A stretch of DNA of 26,172 nucleotides from Chara braunii (GCA_003427395.1 BFEA01000025.1:4572238-4598409); one strand, 5' to 3'. Positions 1 through 9,038 are shown, counted from the stretch's first letter. Notes: generated by a model from the sequence alone, not told the origin. Made by a program: numbers and translations.

Positions 1-90
1 GTTTGGAAAAAGGGTGCCAGGCCGAAAACGGGATGCAGCCGAAACAGCAAAAGATAGACCAGGGATCGAGCCCTGGCGAAGTCCGTAACA
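1..90 (+). mobile_element. 3' end of an LTR (TGTAAC...GTAACA family), cut by the window edge
   Basis: These 90 bases match the last 90 bases of the complete solo LTR at 24715-25191, with 4 differences by eye. The match ends exactly at the terminal GTAACA, which fixes the element boundary at base 90. The sequence that follows shows no primer-binding-site-like motif, so this is a solo LTR or a 3' LTR rather than a 5' LTR. It contains the near-palindrome CCAGGGATCGAGCCCTGG. It abuts the linker of the decayed peptidase/RING gene, so the insertion probably removed or displaced the 5' part of that copy. Orientation is inferred from the match only. Confidence 0.85.
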
Positions 91-96
91 GAAGAT

Positions 97-732
97 CATC
101 TCTCTCCGGAGTGCATACTAGAGCCAATTGGTCAAGACCGCAATGAGTCTCTGCCACCTGTGCAATCTGCAGAATCGAAAGAATCTCCCCCTGCCACGCA
201 ACCTGCAGAATCGGATGATGTCATAGCGCTACAGTGAGGCCGTTGTGCGTGCTATGCCATTGATGTATGTCTCTTTGCTTACAATTGTAACCCTAGTAAT
301 GTTTCTGATTTGGCAGACGTTGTCTGTTGGATAGAAGAAGAGCACTGTGCTGTCTTCCCAGAGAATGGCAGTACTGCACCTGGTGTGAACATAGAAGTCA
401 TGCCTATGCCATTTATGGGTAGGCAACTACAATTCCAGCCTGCTCCACAAAACCACGTGCCAGGCATGGATCCAAATATTCAGGCATATATCTTACATCG
501 TCCAGGTCATTTCAGTGCTCTTACCTTTGAGGATAATTCATGGACCCTATGGGACAATGGCGGTAGGGTGCACACAGCGGGAAATATTAACTCTTTCTAT
601 CACCAAGCGGTGGAGGATCACTCAGTTGGCTTGTCCATCAGAGACCATATGTCGATGAGCACTTGCAAGCACTGCATCCCCCGGAGAGCAATCCAGCAAA
701 TTCTACCACAAACAGTGAAGGGACCTCTCTAG
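97..732 (+). pseudogene. Copy A, N-terminal part: linker plus papain-like (Josephin/MINDY-like) cysteine-peptidase-like domain
   Basis: One reading frame runs from base 97 to the TAG at 730 and is broken only by a TGA at 235-237. It starts with a Pro/Ser/Glu-rich linker containing an imperfect internal repeat. Then come Gln-(TGA)-Gly-Arg-Cys (Cys codon 244-246), C-x7-C-L, and an acidic I-E-E-E about 30 residues after the first Cys. About 88 residues after that Cys is Pro-Gly-His (His codon 508-510), then Trp 11 residues later (541-543), followed by L-W-D-N-G. The order Cys helix ... His-x10-Trp-x3-Asp/Asn is typical of papain-fold deubiquitinases, Josephin in particular, and the Cys segment also recalls MINDY. 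Copy B at 11905-12420 keeps the same spacing. Enzyme activity is inferred from this pattern alone. The internal stop and the frame changes after about base 650 argue for a pseudogene; an unrecognised intron is the alternative. Confidence 0.55.
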
Positions 733-742
733 AGGATGGTGG

Positions 743-1790
743 TTGTGTCCTCCCATGTGTCGTTGCACAGGTACAGTTCAGTTGGCATGCACACGGCATA
801 TCCTCTGCTCCGAACACTATGAAGGGATGGTCGCTGCTAGCCTCTCCCACGAAAACTGTGATCCCTTGTCCTGTGCTCATCCCCCCCACCCCCTGATTAC
901 TTGCCCAGCATGCCGATGTGGCCTTGATCTGCCATGCTGAAATAACTGTGCACACCAGCCTTCCATACTGACGACATGCCAGCAGCATCCCATGTGTCGT
1001 CAATGTTTCCAGGAAGCTGTCATAGAAAGTATGTGCCTTTACTGTGTGGACTATCCCCGGTGCCATCATCCGCCACATCCTCTCCTAGCATGTCCCACAT
1101 GCGGTGTTGGTCATACGCCTACGGCAACCGCCGACGGATCTCCCTCGCCCTTGCCAGACCAACGACAGACACTGCAGCCCGAGGAGGAAATAGACTTCTA
1201 TATGAACCACCTGCAGAGCAATGTCCTGATAGTTTATCACCACCAGGGCGAGCTGTTGTAGACCAAATTATGCAGCAGCTTAACACCCTTGCTTTGGACT
1301 GATCCTCCTTGTCGTCGTCTTCCCATACAGAAGGAATAAATACTGAGGAAATCCAAGAAAGATGCTCCATGCCGCTTTGTGATGACCCGCCGGAGATGCA
1401 ACTAGCATGTGGTTTGCATGCCTTGTACTGTGAGGATTGTGATGACGGAGATTCAACTAGCATAAGGTTTGCAGGCCTTGTGCTGTGAGGATTATGAAGG
1501 GATAGTCCATGCGAGCTTTTGCTTTCAAACGTACGACGACAGTCAGTACTGTACGGCACCCTGACATATCACGTCCAATTTGTAGACAGGGGCTGGAAGC
1601 CTGGAACAGCAATGCCTCTATAATTGCGTTCGACGTGCCTCCGTGTTCCTAGCATGTAGGAGCCACGTAGCCGGTGACATGTCTGCACCGCGCCATTCGA
1701 TGCAGCAACTGTGACTGCAAAAATTGGATGCAGCGCTTTCACAGTCCACACCCGAACCGGTCCTGTCCGGTCTGTAGGGGTGGCCACTTA
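743..1790 (+). pseudogene. Copy A, C-terminal part: array of RING-like zinc-finger modules, frame-broken
   Basis: At least four cysteine-rich modules follow the peptidase-like domain. Module 1 (746-913) reads C-x3-C, then A-C-T-R-H-x2-C-x2-H-Y-E-G, then C-A-H-P-P-H-P-x3-C-P-x-C. Module 2 (935-1105) continues in the same frame across a TGA at 938-940: C-(TGA)-N-N-C, C-x2-H-x2-C-x2-C, then C-H-H-P-P-H-P-x3-C-P-T-C. Module 3 (1363-1440) is in another frame, with Q-L-A-C-G-L-H-x3-C-x2-C, and its second half is tandemly duplicated. Module 4 (about 1674-1780) is in a third frame, with T-C-L-H-x3-R-C-S-N-C and S-P-H-P-x3-C-P-V-C-R. The Cys/His spacing fits cross-brace RING fingers, which usually recruit E2 ubiquitin-conjugating enzymes. 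At least two frame changes and two TGA stops (938, 1300) indicate decay. The link to the upstream domain is inferred from order, proximity and the matching layout of copy B. Confidence 0.5.
1392..1501 (+). repeat. 55-bp tandem duplication inside RING-like module 3
   Basis: The unit beginning GGAGATGCAACTAGCATG is followed directly by a diverged copy beginning GGAGATTCAACTAGCATA. The period is 55 bp, so the second copy is out of frame with the first. The second copy still spells a RING-like half, running on through a CEDYEG-type segment like that of module 1, but a stop codon (TAA) replaces the first zinc-binding Cys. Confidence 0.8.
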
Positions 1791-1851
1791 CCATAGGCAA
1801 TAGCTGCTCCTCAACTCAAAATCTCATGTAACCCAAACACTAACTGACCTC

Positions 1852-2065
1852 ATGTGCCATTCTAGAGTAGTCTGTTCCAGCAGTGAGTATTTAGAATTCT
1901 GTGAAGTTTGTCATATGTCTCTCCCCTGCCCTTTGCATCTCATACTCTCTCCTGCCCTTCACATATTTTTCTCCTGCCCTTTGCACTCCACCTCCCCCTG
2001 GCCCACACTCCTATGGAACTCCACCTTCTATCCGTTTCCCTCCACCCTCCACTTTTGTGCTACTA
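1852..2065 (+). other. Pyrimidine-rich spacer, probable intron
   Basis: The stretch is dense in CTCCCCTGCCC-type sequence. Its start still encodes a short Cys-rich piece (C-H-S-R-V-V-C...C-x2-C) that may be a further module fragment. A comparable pyrimidine-rich stretch in copy B (12838-12975) lies directly before the conserved downstream exon, so I read both as the same intron. Confidence 0.35.
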
Positions 2066-2108
2066 GGAAATACATACGGATGAGCATCATTAAGAGAACA
2101 GACGATAT

Positions 2109-2235
2109 GAAGATCTGAAGTGAAATGAACAGGAGTATGAAGATGAAGGAAAGACACAAAGACTAAGTATAAGCTGAAGATCTGAAGTGAAATGAACAGG
2201 AGTATGAAGATCTGAAGTGAAATGCACAGGAGCAT
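2109..2235 (+). repeat. Three copies of a 30-bp repeat
   Basis: The unit begins GAAGATCTGAAGTGAAATGA. Copies lie at 2109-2138, 2176-2205 and 2206-2235; the last two are directly adjacent. The spacer between copies 1 and 2 is itself related purine-rich sequence. Confidence 0.85.
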
Positions 2236-2265
2236 ACCTTTCCCTTTACTCTGCCTCCTGTTATA

Positions 2266-2362
2266 ACGTGCAAGCGGGCCGTTAAAGCACACGGGGATGT
2301 GGGCAGCTGCCGCTTAATCACAATCAACATGGGCAGCCTTGTACGTGCGAGGCATAGTAAAA
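2266..2362 (+). pseudogene. Degenerate copy of the downstream exon of the peptidase/RING family (copy A)
   Basis: The sequence from GTGCAAGCGGGCCGTT through GGGGATGTGGGCAG, ...CAACATGG and GCGAGGCATAGT parallels 12976-13077 in copy B base for base over most of its length. The copy B counterpart has a good splice acceptor and donor. Here the acceptor is lost, the donor position reads GGGCAG instead of GGTGAG, and the frame is shifted, so this is a relic. It extends copy A to about 2.3 kb. Confidence 0.5.
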
Positions 2363-2525
2363 GAGGAGCTGTTGCCCCAAAGAACCCCAACTAAACACAG
2401 TTCTAAATGGTTCTATTATGATTCATGTTGCTTGCTGAAGAGGTGAAATTCTTTAATTGTTGGGCTGGCTCAACTCAAATCTACTCATCTGGGTTTAATA
2501 GGGGCTGTTGTGGTGGAAATTTAAA

Positions 2526-2545
2526 ACACACACACACACACACAC
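2526..2545 (+). repeat. (AC)n microsatellite
   Basis: Uninterrupted AC dinucleotide run of about 20 bp. Confidence 0.95.
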
Positions 2546-2549
2546 TCCA

Positions 2550-3650
2550 CTCACCACAGAATATGGTCGCCATCAAACCTCAAACCTCACCCTGTCATGC
2601 TAAGCTATGGTGCGTGCACACCTTCTGTCCTGGTTATGGCTGCTTTTGCTCTAGTTCTCTGTCTGCCTTCTTCCAGTGCAAGCACTCCAGTTGCAGCTCT
2701 CCAGCATCAAAGTAGCACAAGTCAGGGGCATGGCCGAGTATTTGTTGCATTGACTCGGTCTGGCCTGCCCTGGGGCAGCCCGAGCATTTGTTCCTTTGAC
2801 TCCATCTGGCCCGCCTCCATTGTCTCCTCGTGTGGCTGGGATTGCCCTGTCTCTACGGCTAGGATTTTGTTGCAGCCACTGTGTGCCTTGCCTCATCGGG
2901 CCTTGTAAGCTTCTGGAAACTGAACTGAGCCTTTGGATTGTGTTTGATATGTGGCAGTGGTCAACTCCTAAAAAATCTTCGACTCTTGACCTCTGTGCCC
3001 AGGTTGGGCCTGACTGTAGACTTTCCTAGGGCCGCCTTCCACGTCCAGAGGCCCTGCGCATGTTGATTTGACCCTTGGGCTGAGGCCTATCGACCTAAGG
3101 TCTTTCTAACGCCTCTTGGGAGGCTTTAGTACCTAATTTTGACCCTAGTGCTTGAAGTTGGCCAAAGCTACGACCTTAGTACTAATTTGACCTCTCTTCC
3201 TTGCGTCGAGCTCTTATTTTTGTTTGATTGCGTAACCATGTCCTCCTTGCCTCATGTTTGGAAGTGAGTTTTGTCTTTTATGCCGAGTGTTCTTCCCTCC
3301 CACCTGGCCTGGCACGAGTTTGTGTTCATCTGAGGCTCCGATATGTTGTTCTTCTAGACGTTAGCTGTTCTCAGTCTGTCCATGGATGACGTCATCCCTT
3401 ATTGTTGGCAGTTTTTCAACAGTTTGGATCAGCTGGGGGTTCTTCATTTAGACAGCAGTGGGCTTACAGCAGTTTGTCATCTGTGTGAGTGGAGTGAGGA
3501 ATCGAGTTTGGAAATCAGCTGACGGATCAAGCTGGCCTGTTAGTCTCCGATCCAGATCGGTGGTCTATATGTCTCGTGGATCCATTGCAGTCTTCTTCCT
3601 TGACATTCACGACTATTCCATTCACCTGCGAATCAGTCCAACAAGGTCTG
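2550..3650. other. Unassigned spacer, no gene recognised
   Basis: No open frame here has domain-like content. A short frame near 2597 begins with a hydrophobic stretch (residues about 14-28) that could mimic a signal peptide, but it has no recognisable continuation. The stretch from about 3000 to 3200 is rich in GACC/TTGACC words and may be old repeat DNA that I cannot place. Confidence 0.4.
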
Positions 3651-3653
3651 GGT

Positions 3654-4151
3654 TCAATGAAGGGGTGGTGATTGCTCCCCTTTCATGATGAGCTTGGGTC
3701 TGAGTTCTTCAGTACGAGTACCTTCAACAGGCTCTGCAGCTGTGGCTCTTGCGAGCCTGTGGATTGTGGCGGCATCAACGCCTTTGATGCTGTCCCTTGC
3801 CAGTGGTAGAGGCCTAGCAGCAGCCATCTCTTTCTCTGGGGGTAGGAGGTAGCCATATTCAGCTGGATATGTCGGTGGTAGGCCAGAGGGGACAAGTGCA
3901 ACTAGGCAACGAAACAGGGTGATGCTACATATCAGAGAAGTTGTATCAGGGACCATTGGGCCCATTGGGGCCAGGGAAGGGCAACGGTGCTCTAGCCATG
4001 ATGGAAGGGACACTGCAGTTGACTTGAGTGGATGAGATTGAATGTCGTTGGAGTCAGCCAGACTGATTCTTTGCTCCTTCGCCGGTTGGTTTTCCTGTGT
4101 TTTATGAGCAAGAGGTTGTGGAATGTATATCACCTGCCATCCGCACCACAT
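3654..4151 (-). other. Open frame of unknown nature, 165 codons
   Basis: The minus strand is open for 165 codons, counting from its first possible start. The C-terminal half (about residues 90-160) has a protein-like composition, with an A-T-I-H-R-L-A-R-A-T type helix and charged residues, and could be a piece of a retroelement gag or linker. I recognise no motif. No splice signals or promoter define it, and chance is a real possibility. Confidence 0.2.
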
Positions 4152-4850
4152 TCACCCCTTCCTCCCTTCCTTGTCTCATATTGGTGGCTATTGAGTGTGA
4201 ATGAGACTGAGATGATCTGTGAGTTAGTATGGGGTCATTCAGAGAAATATCAGAGCCGAACTCTTGGCAAACAACTGCCGGGCATGCTCAGAAAGGATAT
4301 CCAGGATATGGAAGACTTGGGGAATGTTGTCATTCTTTCTCGCCGATTCCTTCATGTATTCCTCGTCTCTATTCTAGCGTGTATGGGGGGATAGACATTC
4401 CGTGTTTTGTGCTCTCTATCTTCGCTCACTGCTTGCTGTCATTCCGGTTCCAGTTGATATATGTTCGGCATTGCTCGTTGATATTTCAGATTATTTCTAT
4501 ATGTTATTTATGTTCATGGTAATGTTTGATCTTGTCGTGCTCCTTTCCTTATATGTTGTTCCCCATGATCCCGCAGTTTATTTGTTATTGTTTTGCTTTG
4601 TTTTGTTGTTCTTTCCGCATCTCGCTTGCTTCTTAACTTGCGCGATCCATATTTCTTTCCCTCTCTTTGGGTCCTTGGTTCATTGAGTTGTCATCTCAGC
4701 AGTTAGGCCTGTTTTTCTTGCCAAACCATCAAACGCTTGCTACTTCTCCCCCTGTCTCATCTTGATGGCCTCCCTGCTCTATGTCCCTATCAGCGTGAGT
4801 ACGAACATCATGTGTGCTGCGGGAGATGCTTGCCGGCGAGCTCCCCAGAA
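4152..4850. other. T-rich intronic or intergenic spacer
   Basis: The sequence is T-rich on the + strand. Hydrophobic frames arise here (around 4402-4686) only because T-rich codons specify Leu, Phe and Val. No domain, RNA gene or element boundary was seen. Confidence 0.45.
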
Positions 4851-4950
4851 AGGAATTTCAAAACCACTTTCTTAAACTGGTGATTGATCCATTTCTTTTC
4901 AGGAATTTCAGAACCACTTTCTTAAACTGGTGATTGATCCATTTCTTTTC
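4851..4950 (+). repeat. Recent 50-bp tandem duplication
   Basis: Two adjacent 50-base units, each beginning AGGAATTTCA and ending ATTTCTTTTC, differ at one position (base 4861 against 4911). The near-identity indicates a recent event. Each junction reads like a polypyrimidine tract with AG, so acceptor-like sites are duplicated too. Confidence 0.95.
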
Positions 4951-5453
4951 TTTATGGTGTGATAATGTGATTTGAGAAACCCCGTCGCATGTGGTATCAT
5001 GTACACTCAGTTTGCATGAGCCAACAGAATGCAACACCGAAGTGTGTTGCTTCCAGTCGGGGTTTCAGGCAATTTTTGGCCTAGAAGCCATGGACAGGGT
5101 AGCTTCGAAGTGCACTGGATGTGGAATGGGAGTGCGTGATTTGACAGGGGCAAGTGGTGTATTCTCTGTTATCACTCTCAGCCGCATCTGCTTTATCAGG
5201 TTCCAGTGAATGGCGGCCGAAGGGATACGCAAACCAAGGTTTGAGCCTGATGTTGTTTGCTTTTGACCAAGTGCTTGCAGACCACACTTTGACTAATGGA
5301 AACTCTGTAACGCTGATGTGGACAAGTCTCTCAAGGATTCTTGTGGATGACGCTCATTTGGATATAATTCTGTCAATCATCGTTTTGGAAATCTCTCATG
5401 TGGCCAACTCTGTCAAAGCTTTTTGCGGATAACCCCCCCATGTGGAATTTCAG

Positions 5454-5510
5454 GCAAGAATCGAGGAACTAGAGAGGGAGTTGAGAAGACGGGATGCAGT
5501 GTTAATCGAG
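5454..5510 (+). CDS. Internal exon 1 of a coiled-coil protein gene
   Basis: A 57-base block is preceded by TGGAATTTCAG and followed by GTAGGAATTT, which are good acceptor and donor sites. Translated in phase 0 it gives 19 residues beginning ARIEELERELRRRD, with an amphipathic heptad pattern and no Pro or Gly. Length and phase (57 nt, phase 0 at both ends) match the other two coiled-coil exons on this strand at 9642 and 16769, which supports a common gene. The protein family is not recognised. Upstream exons would lie before 5454 or outside the window. A chance open block is unlikely given correct splice sites on both sides, but an exon this short cannot be proven without transcripts. Confidence 0.6.
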
Positions 5511-6697
5511 GTAGGAATTTTGCCAATTTCCAGTCTCGTCATGGTGTTCAAGCACAAACGTGTATCTGTAAATTTACAAAATTATAAAGCTTGCTTATTT
5601 TTTTACCCGGCGATCTTCCCTCTGTATAGCTGCTACTGAAAAGTTTGAATGGGTGCCTCAGCCTTGTGAATAATGGATCCTCGGGACTGCCAAAGGTCCT
5701 CTCGGAAGGGAAAGGGGAAAGGCTCAAAAACAGTTGTCAGAATGCTAAGTCTTGTCACAGCTCATTCATTCGTAGATACAGGTCAAGACTCAAGAGGGCT
5801 GCTAGACGTCTGTCACAATCTTTGAGAGGAGGAATGCGGCACACTGCAATTGCTAAAAGTGCTAGGGACCACTATGTAGCCGCCCTCTCAGCTCATATCC
5901 TGTGTTAGAACAGGGGTGGATGTGTACGAGAACGATTATGATGGCGTGCTGAAGGTTGAAAAAAAAGATACTCCTTGCCAGTGCATGGGTCCTGGAGACC
6001 ATCTCACGCAAGAGTGTTCACAGCATGCACCATCATCACACACAATGAGCTGAAATCTTCATACATGAGACAAAGATAGGTGAGAAGAGAACCAAGTTGC
6101 GCAGCTTATTATGATTACAAAGAGTGTCATAGTTCCCTGAGTTCCAACGCACATCAGCGCAGTACAAATCTCTTATTCAACTCGTCAATGTGGCCTTGCT
6201 TACACTCTCTGTCTTGGTTCCTTCCTACTAGGCATGTACACTCTCTTCTCTCATAAGGATCTACTCTGAATGCTACTCATAGAATACTACTACTAACCCT
6301 CTAAGTCTAATACTAACTCGCTGGGCAGCTATGGCTGCATCTCTTTCCAGCGCCCAGCCTGCTTCCTTCCTCTAGCGCATCTTCATCCTCCAGCGCTGCT
6401 CCTCCTGGCTGGCGCACAAGTGCTTCAGCACTTCCACACGCAGAATGCCAGTGGAGATCTGCGTGCAATGAGGCTGGCTGCTTTCTTTATAATGCTGGCC
6501 TCCACACGCTGGGTCTGCATTTGGCTCATCCAGGCCTTCCTTTGTCCCAGACCCTGCATTGCATGTGTCCCAGGACTGTCCCAATGAAGTAAACTGCTGC
6601 TGAGGCCTCTCGGCCTAGATTTTGGACTTGGACGTCTGGATCTGGAATGTCCCTTAGACTAAGACCAGAACTGGGACTCTGTTGATTGACTTACTTT
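5511..6697. other. Intron sequence of the coiled-coil gene, no gene recognised
   Basis: An 87-codon open frame at 5645-5908 is basic (R/K-rich, around RSRLKRAARRL). A second stretch at 5904-6052 ends with a Cys-x-Cys-x5-His-x4-Cys pattern that only partly resembles a gag zinc knuckle. Neither is convincing. From 6300 to 6420 the words CAGCGCCCAGCC and CCAGCGCTGCTCC recall the LTR at 7061-8446, so this may be diverged LTR material. Confidence 0.35.
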
Positions 6698-6860
6698 CGA
6701 ACAGGTACAATTTTGGACGAACAGACACACATACTGCCTGAACAGACATCCACACTGTGTGAATAGACACTCCCTTTCTGCACGAACAGACACACTGACT
6801 ACACGTACAGACACATCCTTATCCGAACAGACATGATATGTGCATCTCCTGGCGAACAGG
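6698..6860 (+). repeat. Degenerate minisatellite, about eight units of about 21 bp built on CGAACAGACAC
   Basis: The word CGAACAG or a near variant recurs at 6698, 6718, 6739, 6760, 6783, 6804, 6824 and 6853. Spacing is 20-23 bp except for the last step (29 bp). The unit core is approximately CGAACAGACACNNACTNCC. No matching open frame is maintained. Confidence 0.8.
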
Positions 6861-7060
6861 TATGTCCTTCTGCAATGATCTTTTGCTTTAGTTTAGGAAG
6901 TGCCCTTTGACCAGAGAACCTGACCTTTGGTCTGCTTTCACGTTTCCTGAGTTCTGGCAAGATACCCCTTTCACGCTGCTTTACTTTTACAAGGGCTGAA
7001 TCGGGTAAAGGCCCTTTTACCAGACACTTCAACAGCTGTCAAACGCCGATTTCCGTAGTA

Positions 7061-8446
7061 TGTTACGATCCTGGTCATTCCCAAAGTGCAAATTCACTAT
7101 GAAAGACAATGCCACCCAATTGCGAAAGAAATGAAAGCACTTGCAAAGAGATAGAGACCAAAGAAGAGAGAAAGAAGAAGAAGAAGAAGAAGACGAAGGA
7201 GAAGAAGAAGAAGAAGAAGAAGAAGAACAGCAAGACCAATGACAAATCCCCCTTCTCTCTCCACCTTCCTCCTCCTCCTCCTTCACTTCGCCAATCTTAT
7301 TGTTCTTCCAATAATAATAATAACAATGAGTGGATGATCTAGATTCTAGAGTCAATATCCGAAGTTTTCTCTTACTGCTGACACAGCAACAGGTCCACCA
7401 TAGCCATGCCTTCACCCTTCTTCCTCCTCTCACATGCCTCGGCTATGGCGGACTACTAAGGGCCCTGCCGGCCTGTCCAAAGGACAACCCAAAGCAGCTA
7501 TGGCGCTGCACTCCTGTCCAAAGGACAACGCAAAGCAGCTATGCCGCTGCTCACTAAGCCGCCATGCCTGACTCTGCCTCGAGCTTCCTTGGTGTGCCAC
7601 TACCCCAACTGGGGCCTTCCAGATGCAGCGCCCAACAAGGTGATGAAGATGGTGTCCACATAGCCAGGTAGGTACCTCGCCACTCCCCTCCTTCGCCCCC
7701 TTCTTCCTCCTCCTCTGGCTGGGCTTCTCGCCATAGCCAGGCTTGAGCGCCCAGCTGCTCTCCTCCTCCAGGCACCGCTCCCAAGTCCAGCGCTTGGCTC
7801 CAGCAGTATGTCGCCAATCCTTGCACACCGCAAATGAGGAGGAGCTGCTTGCTCCTCCTGAAGATATAGCAGCCTACTGGCCTCTTGGGCGGTGACTTCC
7901 TAGGCCGAGCAGCCTCCCAGCAACTGGTACCTCCTCCCTTTCAGAGGGAAACATCATTGCAGGCTCTGATATCGTCCGGACAGGCCCTAGACTCAGGCTA
8001 CTTGGACTGGTACCGGCCTACCTCTAACCTACCGGTACTGGGGCTCTAAGAATGCCAACTTTTGTCTTCTTCTGCTCGGCCTCCAGTACCCGACACTTCT
8101 GCCACTACTTGAGTGGTACCGGCCTACCTGCTACTTGAGTGTTTTTCCCACTGCTCTAAGTGTCGCGGGCCTACCCCTGCTACTTGAGTGTTTTCCCCGC
8201 TGCAACCCTCAAAGTCACGGCCACAGGTAAGTACCGGCCCTGCGGGGCCTTTCAACCAGCAAGTACCCTTGCGGGTCACACACACGCCGACAAGCACTCA
8301 GACAGGCACGCCGACCAGCAGGCATGCACACACACACAGACTTAGAAATCACAGCAGAATGCGGGAATCTCAGCAAGGCATACATTCCAGCGGCAAACCC
8401 CAGAAATCAGCAGTGTTCTCAGTCTGTGTTTTGGCGGGTGGTTACA
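7061..8446 (-). mobile_element. Probable solo LTR of the Ty3/Gypsy family at 21498-26172
   Basis: The boundaries read TGTTACGATCC at the left and GGTGGTTACA at the right, matching the ends of the Gypsy 3' LTR (TGTTATGACCC ... GGGTTATCACA) in the same orientation. Interior landmarks shared in order are a purine-rich GAA tract (7161-7229), the CAAAGCAGCTATGGC segment (here tandemly duplicated with a 41-bp period at 7472-7553), GGTGATGAAGATGG, CTTTGCGCACC-like words, CTACTTGAGTGTTTTTCCC and CAGGTAAGTACCGGCCC. No gag or pol sequence adjoins it. A 4-bp AGTA flanks both ends; a full 5-bp duplication is not visible. Its length of 1386 bp is close to the 1320 bp of the other copy. Confidence 0.8.
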
Positions 8447-8708
8447 AGTACATCGGTTGGGCTGGTAATTGTGAAACGGTATTCACCAGCTCGCAGTAGC
8501 TGATGCAGATCCCAGGGCTCGATCCCTAGTCCCCACCTTACCTGTGTACAGTACCTGTGTCAACCCCGAGAGTTGAACCCGTGACCTGTGTATTTGTAAC
8601 AGTTGGTAGACTGTCGTAGGGTCCGTAGGTAGCAGGGGTTCGATCTGTAGACCTGTCGAGTAGAAGTCTTAGGGAGTTCTAGAAGTCGTAGCTGTAGAAC
8701 TTCTGAAA
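8447..8708. other. Spacer with tRNA T-arm-like words
   Basis: The inverted core CAGGGCTCGATCCCT near 8510 echoes the LTR end motif at 1-90. GAGTTGAACCCGTGACC near 8568 (on the minus strand GGTCACGGGTTCAACTC) and AGGGGTTCGATC near 8630 resemble polymerase III B boxes. No complete tRNA fold or A box could be paired with them. Confidence 0.3.
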
Positions 8709-8770
8709 GGTCAAGGTCGTAGCTGCTACAGTCCTGAAGGGTCAAGGTCGTAGCTGCTACAGTCTTCGAA
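8709..8770 (+). repeat. 31-bp tandem duplication
   Basis: Two adjacent 31-base units begin GGTCAAGGTCGTAGCTGCTA and differ only near their ends. Related words (GTCGTAGCTGTAGAAC) just upstream suggest an older third unit. Confidence 0.9.
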
Positions 8771-8837
8771 AGGCCAGGACACAGACTTCCGGAAGGTCCT
8801 AGTAGTGGCCTTTCGAAGTTGCTCACGTTTAGGCTGA

Positions 8838-8869
8838 GGCAAGTGGGCAAGTGGGCAAGTGGGCAAGTG
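8838..8869 (+). repeat. Four copies of the 8-bp unit GGCAAGTG
   Basis: Perfect head-to-tail 8-mers start at 8838, 8846, 8854 and 8862. Confidence 0.95.
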
Positions 8870-9038
8870 GTGAGCCCAACTGCAGTACGTCGGCGGTGCG
8901 ACTGCATCGAGTTGGCAGTGCAAACCCATGCAGTCAGCGGTACCAGTCCCAGTCAGTCCTAGTCCAGTCAAGCAAGTACCGTATGGGACTGTGTGCACCA
9001 CGGGCATGGGAAAGGGCCAGACCAACGAGCTACAGAAG

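Noticed and set aside
1119-1559. 146-codon minus-strand frame over the RING array
   Set aside because: It is the antisense shadow of the Cys-rich + strand modules and simply mirrors their tandem duplication.
4402-4686. Highly hydrophobic 94-codon frame that could be read as a membrane protein
   Set aside because: The strand is T-rich, which alone yields Leu/Phe/Val codons. There is no start context, no conserved motif and no splice support.
5904-6052. Possible gag zinc knuckle (C-x-C-x5-H-x4-C)
   Set aside because: The spacing is not the canonical C-x2-C-x4-H-x4-C and no gag context surrounds it.
7109-7433. Lys/Glu-rich (+) and Ser-rich (-) frames
   Set aside because: They arise from the GAA/CTT tracts of the LTR, not from a gene.
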